NCBI GenBank assembly: GCA_016124895.1
Contig: WGMU01000018.1
Span: forward strand, 1 to 64,000
Length of the DNA: 64,000 nucleotides
Direction: 5' to 3'
DNA from: a bacterium
Lineage (GTDB): Bacteria > Planctomycetota > Planctomycetia > Planctomycetales > Planctomycetaceae
The translations under genes and the position numbers were made by a program. Shown here piece by piece: positions 9,133 through 19,807 of the stretch; the first letter of the stretch is position 1, and each line of letters opens with the position of its first letter. The notes beneath the pieces were generated by a model. The model saw nothing but the letters and a program-made list of their open reading frames with translations, was not told the origin of the DNA and did not search any database.

Positions 9133-10323
9133 TCAGTTTCTGACCGCCTTGCGAAGCACGACCGCCGCGGAGACAAGCAGAATGGCGTTGCCGACCCACA
9201 TGGCCCAGCCTGGGTGGACGTGCCCCTGAATGGACAGGTTCAGCGTCAGCAGCACGACCGGGTAATACACCAGCAGAATCGGCAGGAAGCACAGAAAGAA
9301 GGTCGTCAGGAACTGGCGACGTGCCTGCAGGATCGCAAACGGCCCACCGACAAACGCAAAGAAGAAGCAACTGCACGAAAGAGCGAACCGGTTATGCAGC
9401 TCGGTGCGGTTGCGGCGAACCTGTGACTGGTTTCCGTTGATGTGATGACCGCGCTGCTGAAACTCGTCCGAGGCCAGCGATTCGAACTCGCCGAGTGACA
9501 GCGCGAACGCCGCCTCGATTGCCTGCTGTTCCGCTGTCCGGGCACTGTCGAGGCGCAGTGATTCCAACTGATTTTCGATGTCGCGAATCGTCAGGTGGCG
9601 AGGTTTCATCTGGCTGCCGCCCAGTTCCATCGGCAGCGCGATTTCCTTGTCTTTCAGGCGTCCCTGCATCTTTCCGGGCGCGTCGAGCCACGCATCGGTG
9701 AGATGCAGCACGATCTCCTGCCGTTCGAGATCAAACCGCAGAGTCGCCTCGCGGGCCTGAGCGACGAACGATTCCTCACGCCCTCCGCGAGGTGTGTAGC
9801 GAATGTTGGGCATGATCAGCCGCCGCTGTTCGCGGTCGACCGACGCGACCGAAATCGAATACCCCTGCTGCGGATCCTCGACCAGATTCTGCGACGACAG
9901 GACGTCGAAGAAGATGTCCTCCATCGCGAGCGTCACGATGCGTTCGATGTTCTGCATCGACCACGGAATGACCTGGTCGTTCAGCAGCAGCGAGCAGACA
10001 GTTAAGGCTCCACCCAGAAAGAACGCCGGGAACAGCAGGGACATCACGTTGATGCCGGCCGCCTTCGCCGCCGTGATTTCGTAATCCGCGGACAGGCGGC
10101 CATAGACGACGCACACTGCCAGCAGCAGAGTGGCCGGAATTGTGAACGGCAACATGCTCGGCACGATGTACGGAATGATCTGCAGCGCCTGCAGCGGGCC
10201 AAGGCCGCGTTCTGTCGCCTCGCGAAAGACACCGACAAAAACCAGCAGGACGGTCATCACACCGATGATCAGCACCAGTACCCGGATCAGTTCGATCAGG
10301 ATGTACCGTTGCAGAATTCTCAT
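9133..10323 (-). CDS. LptF/LptG-family permease (YjgP/YjgQ)
   Basis: 396 aa, close to the usual LptF/LptG length. Topology fits the family: transmembrane helices near residues 10-35, 55-75 and 95-115, a periplasmic beta-jellyroll-like central region of about 170 residues, then C-terminal helices at about 310-390. The start MRILQRYILIELIRVLVLI and the motif PFTIPATLLLAVCVVYGRLSADYEITAAKAAGI are characteristic. In Gram-negative bacteria LptF and LptG pair with the LptB ATPase to extract lipopolysaccharide from the inner membrane. No second permease or lptB lies beside it here, so the partner must be elsewhere or this could be a homodimeric variant. Confidence 0.85.
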   Translation of the reverse strand: MRILQRYILIELIRVLVLIIGVMTVLLVFVGVFREATERGLGPLQALQIIPYIVPSMLPFTIPATLLLAVCVVYGRLSADYEITAAKAAGINVMSLLFPAFFLGGALTVCSLLLNDQVIPWSMQNIERIVTLAMEDIFFDVLSSQNLVEDPQQGYSISVASVDREQRRLIMPNIRYTPRGGREESFVAQAREATLRFDLERQEIVLHLTDAWLDAPGKMQGRLKDKEIALPMELGGSQMKPRHLTIRDIENQLESLRLDSARTAEQQAIEAAFALSLGEFESLASDEFQQRGHHINGNQSQVRRNRTELHNRFALSCSCFFFAFVGGPFAILQARRQFLTTFFLCFLPILLVYYPVVLLTLNLSIQGHVHPGWAMWVGNAILLVSAAVVLRKAVRN

Positions 10324-10502
10324 CGCGGATCCGTCCAGAGCCGCGTACCGGCAGCGGCCACGCGGCGAGTTCCATTTCGACCGGGCCGGCGCGACGCAGA
10401 TTTTCCCGCAGTGGCCAGCCCGGAGACTTCCTGTTGCGGTCTATAGGTCAAGCTGCGAGTGCGGGTCAACGGCGTCTGCGCCCAGAACGCTGCGTGTCGA
10501 AA

Positions 10503-11780
10503 CTACTTTGTCACGGTGAACCGCAGCAGTTCGCGCCCATCGCTGTCCGCGTAGACATAGTGCAGTGCGATGCCGTTTTCGAGCAGTTGCTGTGTCTGGT
10601 AAGTCGACCGTGCCATATTCGTGACGGTTGTTTTCAGCTTGTCCCTGTTCGCCTTGACCAGGTCCGCCGAAGTTGACAGACGAAAGCTGTACGTGACAGC
10701 GTGCCAGGTGGTCGTGATCGACGTGCAGGTCGTCACTTTGTCGATTCTGATCGGCAGTGATTGACGCAGTGTCACCACTTCCTTTTCCAGCATTTGTTGA
10801 ACTTTGTCCTGGCTCGGATCGATCGTCCGCCCCGCCTCCAGATTCTCCAGCAGGTTCCGGACAGCCCCGACATCGGGGTGACTGTTGAGCTGCCAGAGAG
10901 CGAGTTTGCAGCACAGAATTCCCGCGTTGAAGTTGCCTCGTTCGCCGCAGTCACGAGCGTACGTGACGAAGAGCCGAGCGGTCGATTCGCCATTCGGGAA
11001 AGTCCGTGCATGAGCCTGGAGATGCTCCAGAGTTTCCTGCAGCTTTCCGGATTTGAAGTCACGATTGATCAGCAGCAGGCCGCTGCCGTATTCCGCCTCC
11101 GCCTGAAATTCCGGCAGCGATGCTGCTTCGACAACGGCTGCATCCAGCCGCTCAGGAAACCCCGGCAGTTTGAGCTGCTCCCCGCGGCAGAGCAACGTGA
11201 GTCTTCCTTTCCAGGCTTCCCGTCGCGCTTCCAGCGACGCGTCGCTCCGACCGAGGATCTCAGTGACGGCCGCCAGTCCGCGGTCGATCTGCAGGGCAGC
11301 TTCTGTGGCATATTTCCCGGCCACTTTTTTCGTCCGCACTTTGCGATAGTCGGTTGTCCGGCTGAGACTCGTTCTCAGCGTTTCCAGATGAGTTTCGACA
11401 CTCCCACCTGCGCCACTGGTTTTCGTTCCGCTGCTGTCCTGACGGGCAGAGCCGGCAGGCGATGCTGCGAGCTTCCCGCTGCCTGGTGAGGCGGCGGCAT
11501 CGGTTTTGGCCGAACTGGCCTCGCCGTCAGTGGCTTCTCCCGATCCTGCAGATCTTTCCGTTTGCGTGGATCCAGCGTCGACCATCTGTGGCCCGGCGGC
11601 ATTGACGCCGTCGGTCGTTACAGAGTCGACATCCGAGGTATCTCCTGAGGCTTCTGCTGCCTGAGCCGTTTTCCAGAATTCAGTCGAGCAACCCACCAGA
11701 GTCACCAGGCACAGAATGGCTGCCCAGCCTGGAACAGCGCGGATCAGGATTGATCGATTTCCACAGCGCGTCTTCAGCAT
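10503..11780 (-). CDS. Hypothetical lipoprotein with helical repeat-like body
   Basis: 425 aa from the ATG at 11780, which has GGAG 7 nt upstream; an in-frame start at 11834 would hide the signal. The signal ends in the lipobox LVTLVGC (Cys 31). A low-complexity Ser/Ala/Gly/Asp-rich linker runs to about residue 125. The body is largely helical and rich in Leu and Glu (LEARREAWKGRLTLLCRGEQ and ESTARLFVTYARDCGERGNF), reminiscent of TPR-like folds, and the end (about 345-425) is beta-rich. I recognise no family. It is probably membrane-anchored and periplasm-facing. Confidence 0.65.
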   Translation of the reverse strand: MLKTRCGNRSILIRAVPGWAAILCLVTLVGCSTEFWKTAQAAEASGDTSDVDSVTTDGVNAAGPQMVDAGSTQTERSAGSGEATDGEASSAKTDAAASPGSGKLAASPAGSARQDSSGTKTSGAGGSVETHLETLRTSLSRTTDYRKVRTKKVAGKYATEAALQIDRGLAAVTEILGRSDASLEARREAWKGRLTLLCRGEQLKLPGFPERLDAAVVEAASLPEFQAEAEYGSGLLLINRDFKSGKLQETLEHLQAHARTFPNGESTARLFVTYARDCGERGNFNAGILCCKLALWQLNSHPDVGAVRNLLENLEAGRTIDPSQDKVQQMLEKEVVTLRQSLPIRIDKVTTCTSITTTWHAVTYSFRLSTSADLVKANRDKLKTTVTNMARSTYQTQQLLENGIALHYVYADSDGRELLRFTVTK

Positions 11781-12177
11781 GATGAGTCTCCGAGTCGCCC
11801 GCTGCCGGTCGAGGGTTGCGCGAGTCTCCGGCAAATCCAGTCAGCCCGGACTGTGACGCTGAACCCTGCGGTACACTTCAAGTCGAGAGCTGTCGCAGCA
11901 GTGGACAATCCCGACATTCCGGCGGAACGTTGTCAGAGATGCCGGCAAGTCACGAAAAAACGTAGCTCGTCCGGCCGCGAGCTGGCTCGGGATGCCGCTG
12001 ACGAATGCGTCCGAAACAGACTCCCGACCCCTTCGCGATCGACCACTGCAGGCCGGGGAGTTGTTTCGGACACGTTCCTGCGTGCGAACGACCAGCTATG
12101 CTTCGTTTCCGTTTCGCTGAATGCGTTGCCGGTTCTCGACCTGATACACGATCAACCTGCCGAACGATTTCCGACCG
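11781..12177. other. Divergent intergenic region
   Basis: About 400 nt between divergent genes (lipoprotein to the left, kinase to the right). It must carry both promoters. I see no gene and no clear operator or hairpin. Confidence 0.5.
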
Positions 12178-13416
12178 ATGAATTCTGACGACGCGTTTGA
12201 AGCAGAACTCGACGGCTTCCCCACGGAGATCGATCCGCGACACGTCCGCTCGCGCGAGCAGCTTGAAGTGCTGGCATCTGAGTTTGCTGATAAATCCCGC
12301 GCGGGACTCAGGCCGAATATTGAAGAGTACGTACGCCGGTATCCGCGGCTGGAAAGTCAGATTCGCGAACTGTTCCCGATGGTTGCCGCGCTCGAACAGT
12401 GGAAGTCGGACCGCGAGTCTGAACTGCTCCGCAACCAGTTGCCGGAGAACTTCAAGATCGAGCAGCTCGGCGACTGCCGGATCGTGCGCGAGATCGGCCG
12501 CGGTGGGATGGGTGTCGTCTTTGAAGCGCGGCAGGGTTCGTTCGATCGTCGGGTCGCCGTCAAACTGCTGCCCTGGCGGATTTCGATGGTCCCGCAGCGG
12601 TGGGAACGTTTTCAACGCGAAGCGCAAACGTTCGCCAGACTCAAGCACGCGAACATCGTTCCGATCTTCAGCTTTGGTCGGCACGACGACTTCGCCTACT
12701 ACGTGATGCAGTACATCGAAGGCGTCAGTCTCGCTCACGTGATCTCCGAGCTGCGGGCACATCCAACCGTTTCGTTCAGCAGCCTGATCGCGGCAGAATC
12801 CGGAGCAGCAGGCAGGATCGAGTCCCCGGCGGCAGCGACGAATCGCGGACTCAAACGCGACTCCTGGAAACAGTTCGCTCGAATTGCCGTGCAGGTTGCT
12901 CAGGCACTGCGGCACGCCCATCGGCAGGGAGTGCTGCACAACGACGTCAAGCCGGCCAACCTGCTGATTGACGCGTCCGCCCGCGTCTGGGTCACCGACT
13001 TCGGCCTCGCAGAAGAACTCGACGCGAACAACGAAACGGACGACCGCGTGACTGGCACGCTGCGGTACATGCCGCCGGAACGCTTTGAAGGAAAGTCCGA
13101 TGAAACCAGCGACGTTTACTCGCTGGGGATCACGCTGTTCGAACTGGTGACGCGCGAGCCGGCCTTCGACGCCAGTGACCGTTCCGGGCTGCTGACGGAA
13201 ATTGCCGCCGGGAATCTCCGACCGCCGCGAGACATCGACCCAGCCATTCCGACCGCACTGGAAGCGATCATCCTGAAGGCGACTGCACGACAGGCTGACC
13301 GGAGGTATCTGACAGCCGGCGATTTTGCTTCCGACCTGCTGCGGTTCATCAACGGCGAAAAGGTCCGGGCGAAACTGCGTCGCAACTGGTTCCCCGGCTT
13401 CCGACGCAAACGCTGA
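12178..13416 (+). CDS. Ser/Thr protein kinase with non-RD catalytic loop (HND)
   Basis: 412 aa, cytoplasmic, no membrane helix. An N-terminal 95 residues resembles the helical region found before many planctomycete kinases (IEEYVRRYPRLESQIRELFPM). The Hanks-type kinase domain covers about 100-395: glycine loop GRGGMG (107-112), VAVK lysine 129, likely helix-C Glu 148, catalytic loop HNDVKPAN (254-261) and DFG (274-276). The catalytic Asp and Asn are intact but the usual Arg of HRD is Asn, so it is a non-RD kinase and may not need activation-loop phosphorylation. A basic tail (KVRAKLRRNWFPGFRRKR) ends the protein. No obvious substrate gene is adjacent; MoxR lies downstream. Confidence 0.9.
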   Translation: MNSDDAFEAELDGFPTEIDPRHVRSREQLEVLASEFADKSRAGLRPNIEEYVRRYPRLESQIRELFPMVAALEQWKSDRESELLRNQLPENFKIEQLGDCRIVREIGRGGMGVVFEARQGSFDRRVAVKLLPWRISMVPQRWERFQREAQTFARLKHANIVPIFSFGRHDDFAYYVMQYIEGVSLAHVISELRAHPTVSFSSLIAAESGAAGRIESPAAATNRGLKRDSWKQFARIAVQVAQALRHAHRQGVLHNDVKPANLLIDASARVWVTDFGLAEELDANNETDDRVTGTLRYMPPERFEGKSDETSDVYSLGITLFELVTREPAFDASDRSGLLTEIAAGNLRPPRDIDPAIPTALEAIILKATARQADRRYLTAGDFASDLLRFINGEKVRAKLRRNWFPGFRRKR

Positions 13417-13592
13417 GTGTGTCCATCGCCCTGCTGAGCCGACGCTGTCGACGGTTCCGCCATCGTGCGCCGTGAGTTGTCGGTTACGCTGCCGCGCCTA
13501 TAACGTTCTGCCGTAACCAGGCGACAATTCGATCTGGATTCCGTCCCGGAGCTGCCACGCAGCGGTTGCCGCGAACTGCGAGACCTCAACGC

Positions 13593-14621
13593 ATGACTGA
13601 AGAAATCTCCCGCGATGACGTGACCGCTGTCGAGCAGTGCGCTGCGGCCTTTCAGACGATCAACAACGAACTGGCGAAGGTCGTCGTCGGGCAGAAAGAC
13701 GTGATCGAGCAGGTGCTCGTCGCGATGCTCGCCCGCGGTCACGCGCTGCTGGAAGGCGTTCCCGGCCTCGCCAAGACGCTGCTGATCAGCTCGATCTCCG
13801 AAGCGCTGCAGATGCAGTTTCACCGGATTCAGTTCACGCCGGACCTGATGCCGAGCGACGTGACCGGCACCGAGATCATTCAGGAAGATCTGGAAACCGG
13901 CGCGCGGGCGTACAAATTCCTGGCCGGCCCGCTGTTCGCCAATCTGGTTCTCGCCGATGAAATCAACCGGACGCCGCCGAAGACGCAGGCGGCCATGCTC
14001 GAAGCCATGCAGGAACGGCATGTCAGCGCCGGCGGCACGATGCACTCGCTGCCCGATCCATTCTTTGTTCTGGCGACGCAGAACCCGCTCGAGCAGGAAG
14101 GCACGTACCCGCTGCCCGAAGCTCAGCTCGACCGCTTCCTCCTCTACATCAAGGTCGATTACCCCGACGGTGCCGAGGAATGGGAGATCGCCCGGCGAGT
14201 CACCAGCGGTGGCATGGGTTCGATCAAACCGGTTGTTTCCGGCGACGAGATCATCGCGTTTCAGAAGCTCGTCAATCGAGTGCCCGTCAGCGATCAGGTG
14301 CTCGGTTACGCGTGGGCGCTAGTCAGAGCCAGCCGGCCCGGAACGGCGGAAGCGCCAGACGTGATCAACAAATGGGCGAGCTGGGGCGCTGGTCCGCGCG
14401 GAGTGCTGACGCTGATCAGTTGCGCGAAGGCGCGAGCCATCCTGCACGGTCGGCATCACGCCACCGCCGGAGACGTTCAGGCGATCGCCAGGCCGGCTTT
14501 GCGACACCGTCTGGCCGTCAACTACGCCGCCCAGGCCGCGGATATCAACAGTGAAAGACTGATTGAAATGCTAATGGAAGCTGTCCCGTCCGACCGCCAC
14601 TACGAAAAACCCGCCGCCTGA
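13593..14621 (+). CDS. MoxR-family AAA+ ATPase
   Basis: 342 aa, usual for MoxR. Visible elements are GQKDVIEQVLVAMLARGHALLEG, Walker A GVPGLAKT, Walker B LVLADEINR, sensor 1 ATQNP, the MoxR signature EQEGTYPLPEAQLDRFLL, and a C-terminal lid domain with a sensor-2-type GPRG. MoxR proteins act as chaperone-like ATPases that activate or assemble partner proteins, usually with DUF58 or von Willebrand factor A proteins encoded next door. No such partner follows; the next gene is a symporter. The start at 13593 (MTEEIS) is chosen over 13566 by similarity to family starts; no strong ribosome-binding site is visible for either. Confidence 0.9.
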   Translation: MTEEISRDDVTAVEQCAAAFQTINNELAKVVVGQKDVIEQVLVAMLARGHALLEGVPGLAKTLLISSISEALQMQFHRIQFTPDLMPSDVTGTEIIQEDLETGARAYKFLAGPLFANLVLADEINRTPPKTQAAMLEAMQERHVSAGGTMHSLPDPFFVLATQNPLEQEGTYPLPEAQLDRFLLYIKVDYPDGAEEWEIARRVTSGGMGSIKPVVSGDEIIAFQKLVNRVPVSDQVLGYAWALVRASRPGTAEAPDVINKWASWGAGPRGVLTLISCAKARAILHGRHHATAGDVQAIARPALRHRLAVNYAAQAADINSERLIEMLMEAVPSDRHYEKPAA

Positions 14622-14749
14622 ACGGTCAGTGGGTGGCCGGGGCTGGACTGAGCTTGCGAAGGAAGCCCCGGGACCTGAAAGCACTCCAGACATGAGCCGG
14701 GGTTTCGCTCGTTCCTCACGCCAGCCCCGGCCATCCCGAATCTGAAACG

Positions 14750-14866
14750 CGTTCCTACGCTCCGCGTGGGAACGAACTGTCCGACGCTTGGCGTCGATTC
14801 CACGACCTGAAGACTGGACGCGGAGCGTCCTGATTGACGTTCCCCAGCAGAGCATGGGAACGAGGA
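14750..14866. repeat. REP-like palindrome cluster
   Basis: Short GC-rich inverted units follow each other here: 14750-14759 pairs with 14765-14774 (CGTTCCTACG / CGTGGGAACG, one G-U), ACGCTTGGCGT near 14784, GACGCGGAGCGTC near 14817, and CGTTCCC with GGGAACG at 14838-14862. They lie between the MoxR and symporter genes and reach the symporter's ribosome-binding region. They look like repetitive extragenic palindromes and would be read falsely as an N-terminal extension of the symporter. Confidence 0.6.
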
Positions 14867-14875
14867 AAGACGCTC

Positions 14876-16492
<1,617 letters not shown>

Positions 16493-16506
16493 GAGTTCTG
16501 CAGTGC

Positions 16507-16535
16507 GTAGCGAAAGTCTGCGCGACTTTCGTTAC
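16507..16535. repeat. Palindromic element between convergent genes
   Basis: GTAGCGAAAGTC (16507-16518), a TGCGC loop and GACTTTCGTTAC (16524-16535) form a 12-bp stem with one G-U pair. It sits between the stop codons of two convergent genes, so it could serve as a terminator, but a similar sequence with the same TGCGC loop occurs at 33015-33042, which argues for a repeated element. Confidence 0.55.
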
Positions 16536-16542
16536 GGAGGAG

Positions 16543-17598
16543 TCAGAACTGGCCGAGCGCCTGTCCGTCGGAACGGCGGCTGAGATTGATCAGCGTGTTC
16601 GGGTCGATCTTTTCGCTGATAAATCTCACGGAGCCATCGCAGAGCAGGAACTGGCTGCCGCCAGTGTGCCAGCTACTGAAGCCGCCGGTCACTCCGACGG
16701 CTTCAGGCGATTTGCCGTCCGCTGTGGCTGACAGCACGGTTCCGCCGAGCGTCCGATTGATCAGCAGCGGTTTGACGGTGACGAACTGATCGGGCGAGGT
16801 GATTGCGTTCAGAGGGCCGTCGCGGTTGAGTACGTCGTCGGCACCGTTTGCTGTTGGATCGCCAGTCGTCAGAGTGCCGACAACGCAGAGCGGGCTGACG
16901 GTTTCGAGATCCGGAATGCCGGCCCAGTAGGAATTGAACGGACCCTGGACGGAGCCAATCGGCCAGTCGGTACCGTTCCGCACGAACCGCCGCTCACCAA
17001 CCATCACAACGTTGGTCGTACCGTCTTTGATATCGCGAATCCGGGTTTGCGAGTTGCTGCCGAAAACTCCCTGGCAGACTTCCGGATCCTGAATCGCTGC
17101 TGGCACGCCAACTCCGAACGAGCCCACGTAGCTCGACAGTCCCATCTCTGGAATGAGACTGAAGGCGGCAGTCGCCTCCGCCATTTCAGACGGACACCGC
17201 AGAGCATCGAAGGCTTTACTGGCGGCCCTGGTGTTCCGATGGCTGACGAGTGGACTGTAGAAATCGAGTTCGTCAGTGAGCCCTTGCATCTCAAACTTGC
17301 TGAGTGCCGGTGCAAGCCAGCCGAAACCTTCCACGGGATGCGTTGCCTCATCAGAGCGATTGGCGATCCAGCCAGGCGGGAAGGCCTGATGGACTTCGTG
17401 GTAGTTGTGCAGCGCCAGGCCGATCTGCTTGAGATTGTTCCTGCAACTGCTGCGGCGACTTCCACCGCATGTCGATTGCATGGCAGGCAGCAGAAGCGCC
17501 GCGAGCATCAGGAGAACAAGGGTCGTGATGATAACCTCCAGCGCGGTCAGACCGAGTCGTTGAGCGCTGTGGCTGGAAGTGGACGATGGACGCTGCAT
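16543..17598 (-). CDS. DUF1559 pseudopilin-like exported protein
   Basis: 351 aa. The N-terminus has a type IV prepilin-like cleavage and methylation segment (RLGLTALEVIITTLVLLMLAALLLPA) followed by the DUF1559 start SCRNNLKQIGLALHNYHEVHQAFPPGW. The C-terminus holds the family tail H-X9-DG: WHTGGSQFLLCDGSVRFI. Hundreds of such proteins occur in planctomycete genomes. They are thought to be assembled or displayed by pseudopilin machinery, though their role is unproven. A ribosome-binding site (GAGG, 6 nt spacing) supports the start. It is convergent with the symporter gene, and folE lies upstream in the same orientation. Confidence 0.92.
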   Translation of the reverse strand: MQRPSSTSSHSAQRLGLTALEVIITTLVLLMLAALLLPAMQSTCGGSRRSSCRNNLKQIGLALHNYHEVHQAFPPGWIANRSDEATHPVEGFGWLAPALSKFEMQGLTDELDFYSPLVSHRNTRAASKAFDALRCPSEMAEATAAFSLIPEMGLSSYVGSFGVGVPAAIQDPEVCQGVFGSNSQTRIRDIKDGTTNVVMVGERRFVRNGTDWPIGSVQGPFNSYWAGIPDLETVSPLCVVGTLTTGDPTANGADDVLNRDGPLNAITSPDQFVTVKPLLINRTLGGTVLSATADGKSPEAVGVTGGFSSWHTGGSQFLLCDGSVRFISEKIDPNTLINLSRRSDGQALGQF

Positions 17599-17746
17599 CT
17601 CACACCTCGATTCTTCTGGAGAAACATGTCGGAACGCCGCTCAAATGAGCGGCGGGAGAACTGCTTCGGAAGAAGTGACGGCCGTCGTGACTCAGGTTGA
17701 GCTGTGCCGTGGCTGCCCTGCCCTCTCGACGATCAGGCCAAAGAAG

Positions 17747-17793
17747 TCACGCGTTTGCGTGATGCCCGGAACTGTTATCACGCAAACGCGTGA
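17747..17793. promoter_or_regulatory. 17-bp perfect inverted repeat upstream of the DUF1559 gene
   Basis: Arms 17747-17763 and 17777-17793 (TCACGCGTTTGCGTGAT and complement) are separated by 13 nt. Each arm is itself nearly palindromic (ACGCGTTTGCGT). It lies about 150 nt upstream of the DUF1559 start and 116 nt after the folE stop, on the minus-strand side. There is no T-run after it, so a regulator-binding site or repeat is as likely as a terminator. Confidence 0.5.
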
Positions 17794-17908
17794 TGTCAAT
17801 ACGGAGTTGGCAGAATTCGCGATTTCACGCAACGAGAGTGGCCGAGCAGCACATTGGCAGGGGCAGCGGAAAGTCGCGAGAACCGGAGCGGCGTGTGATG
17901 GCGGGCGG

Positions 17909-18523
17909 TCAGATCAGGCGCGACGGGCGCGAGTGGATCAGCGACATGGCTTCGTCGCGGGTCGAGTCGTTGGTGCGGAACAGGCCGCGGACGGCGCTGG
18001 TGACCGTCAGGCTGCCGGGCTTCCGGATGCCTCGAATCGTCATGCAGGTATGCTCGGCTTCAAGCACGACGATGACGCCTTTCGCATTCAGTTCGGAGGC
18101 CATCAGGTCGGCGATCGTATGCGTCATGCGTTCCTGGACCTGTGGTCGCTTCGAGACTTCCTCGACAACGCGGGCCAGCTTGCTGAGGCCGGCGACCTTG
18201 CCGTTCGGAACATAGCCAACGTGAGCGACACCCATGAACGGCAGCAGATGATGCTCGCACATACTGTTGAAGCTGATGTCGCGCACGAGGACCATTTCGT
18301 CGTAGGTTTCCTCGAAGACGCGTTTCAGATGCCGGCCGGGTTCGAGATGCAGACCGCTGAAAAGTTCAGCGTACATGCGAGCCACGCGGCTCGGGGTGTC
18401 GAGCAGCCCGTCGCGGCTGGGGTCTTCTCCGACCGCGGCGAGAATCTCGCGGACGGCGGCTTCAATCCGCGGCAGATCGACTTGAGAATTCGTCGGTTCG
18501 GACTGTTCCTGTTGATCTGACAT
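17909..18523 (-). CDS. folE: GTP cyclohydrolase I
   Basis: 204 aa, the usual bacterial length. It converts GTP to 7,8-dihydroneopterin triphosphate, the first step towards folate and related pterins, in the cytoplasm. The zinc and active-site elements are intact: [13 protein letters not shown] (Cys 89, His 91, His 92) and EAEHTCM (Cys 160), with [18 protein letters not shown] between them. The start MSDQQEQSE at 18523 is chosen over 18622 because the longer N-terminus has no family match. The N-terminal 15 residues are acidic and variable. Dihydroneopterin also feeds methanopterin synthesis, which is of interest given the C1-pathway gene at 61,428. Confidence 0.95.
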   Translation of the reverse strand: MSDQQEQSEPTNSQVDLPRIEAAVREILAAVGEDPSRDGLLDTPSRVARMYAELFSGLHLEPGRHLKRVFEETYDEMVLVRDISFNSMCEHHLLPFMGVAHVGYVPNGKVAGLSKLARVVEEVSKRPQVQERMTHTIADLMASELNAKGVIVVLEAEHTCMTIRGIRKPGSLTVTSAVRGLFRTNDSTRDEAMSLIHSRPSRLI

Positions 18524-18777
18524 GAGCGACTCAGTGGACTTGCGGTTTCGGTACGGCCTCGGGTTTCCAGCTCGCCGATAGACTATTGGCTGGCGGAATT
18601 GGCGTCGAGCGGAGCAAAACACTGATCAAATGGCGGTTCAAAGAGCAGATTCTCTGCAAAATCCTGCATGAGTTTCCCGGTTGGCCCATGTTGGACGTTG
18701 CCAGTCTGGTTGTCGCTGGGAAAAATTGTTGTCCCAGGCCAGCGTCACGATAGGCCAATCCGATTGAGGACTTCGAC

Positions 18778-19761
18778 ATGACCGACAAGGGCACGGTCTC
18801 CCGCCGGGATCTGATCAGTTCGGCTGCTGGAATCGCAGCAGCAGGTTTTGCGGCCAGCGGACTGCGATTGAATTCGATGACCACGGAATCAGCCGCGGCG
18901 GCGGACAACGTCTCGCGGCAGCCCCGAGGCTTCATCGACGCGCACTCTCATATCTGGCTGCCGGATGACTCGAAGTATCCACTGGCGAACGGACAGACTG
19001 TCGCGGATCTGAAGCCGGCCAGCTTTACCGACAACGAACTGATGGCTGTTGCGCGTCCGGAAGGCGTCGATCGCGTCGTTCTGATTCAGCACAGTATTTA
19101 TCACGGCTTCGACAACTCGTACCTCGTCGACACATTCCATCGGCAGCCGGATCGCTTTCGTGTTGTCGGGATGGTCGATTCACGGAAGCCTGGTACGGGT
19201 GCGGAAATGCGACGTTTGCTCAAGCACGGTGTGACGGGTTTTCGGATCACGCCTTCGGTCCTCGGCGACGGATGGCTCCGGGATGCCGGTATGAAGGAAA
19301 TGTGGCGGACGGCAGTCGAGACGCGGCAGAACATGTGCTGTCTGATCAACCCGAGTGATCTGCCGGACGTCGGCCGGATGTGCGACGGATTTCCTGACAC
19401 GCCGGTTGTGATTGACCACTTTGGCCGCGTTGGCGTTGATGGCCGGATTCGACCGCTGGAACTGCTGGCCCTGCTGAAGCTGGCCGATCATCGCCATGTC
19501 CGCGTCAAGATTTCCGCCTATTACGCTCTCGGATTAAAGCGGCCGCCGCACGACGACCTGCTGCCGATGATTCGAGAGGTAGTCGAGACTTTCGGGCCGG
19601 AGCGCTGCATGTGGGCCAGCGACTGCCCGTATCAGATTCAGGGAGTCAACAACTACGCAGCCTCGATCGGCCTGATCCGCGATCGCGCGGATTTTCTGAC
19701 CGAGGAAGCTCGCGACTGTCTGCTCAGGCGGACGGCGGAGCAGACATTTTTCTTCATCTGA
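18778..19761 (+). CDS. Tat-exported amidohydrolase (amidohydrolase-2 family)
   Basis: 327 aa. The N-terminus carries a twin-arginine motif (VSRRDLISSAAG) and an Ala-rich signal ending around residue 42. The mature enzyme starts with GFIDAHSHIWLPDDSKYP, the metal-binding HxH of the amidohydrolase-2 TIM-barrel family; VIDHFGRVGVDG supplies a further His and MWASDCPYQ the conserved Asp near the C-terminus. Relatives hydrolyse lactones or decarboxylate ring carboxylates. The substrate here cannot be told from sequence. Only 46 nt separate it from the downstream sigma factor gene, so the two may be cotranscribed. Confidence 0.85.
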   Translation: MTDKGTVSRRDLISSAAGIAAAGFAASGLRLNSMTTESAAAADNVSRQPRGFIDAHSHIWLPDDSKYPLANGQTVADLKPASFTDNELMAVARPEGVDRVVLIQHSIYHGFDNSYLVDTFHRQPDRFRVVGMVDSRKPGTGAEMRRLLKHGVTGFRITPSVLGDGWLRDAGMKEMWRTAVETRQNMCCLINPSDLPDVGRMCDGFPDTPVVIDHFGRVGVDGRIRPLELLALLKLADHRHVRVKISAYYALGLKRPPHDDLLPMIREVVETFGPERCMWASDCPYQIQGVNNYAASIGLIRDRADFLTEEARDCLLRRTAEQTFFFI

Positions 19762-19807
19762 CGAGCGCTCCGACAGATGGAGTTCACTCGCCTCGGGAGA
19801 CGTGGTC

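Noticed and set aside
11950-12939. Minus-strand frame of 329 codons opposite the kinase
   Set aside because: Antisense shadow; the plus strand has all kinase motifs.
14750-14866. Possible CRISPR-like array
   Set aside because: The units are palindromes of unequal spacing and sequence, not direct repeats with spacers.
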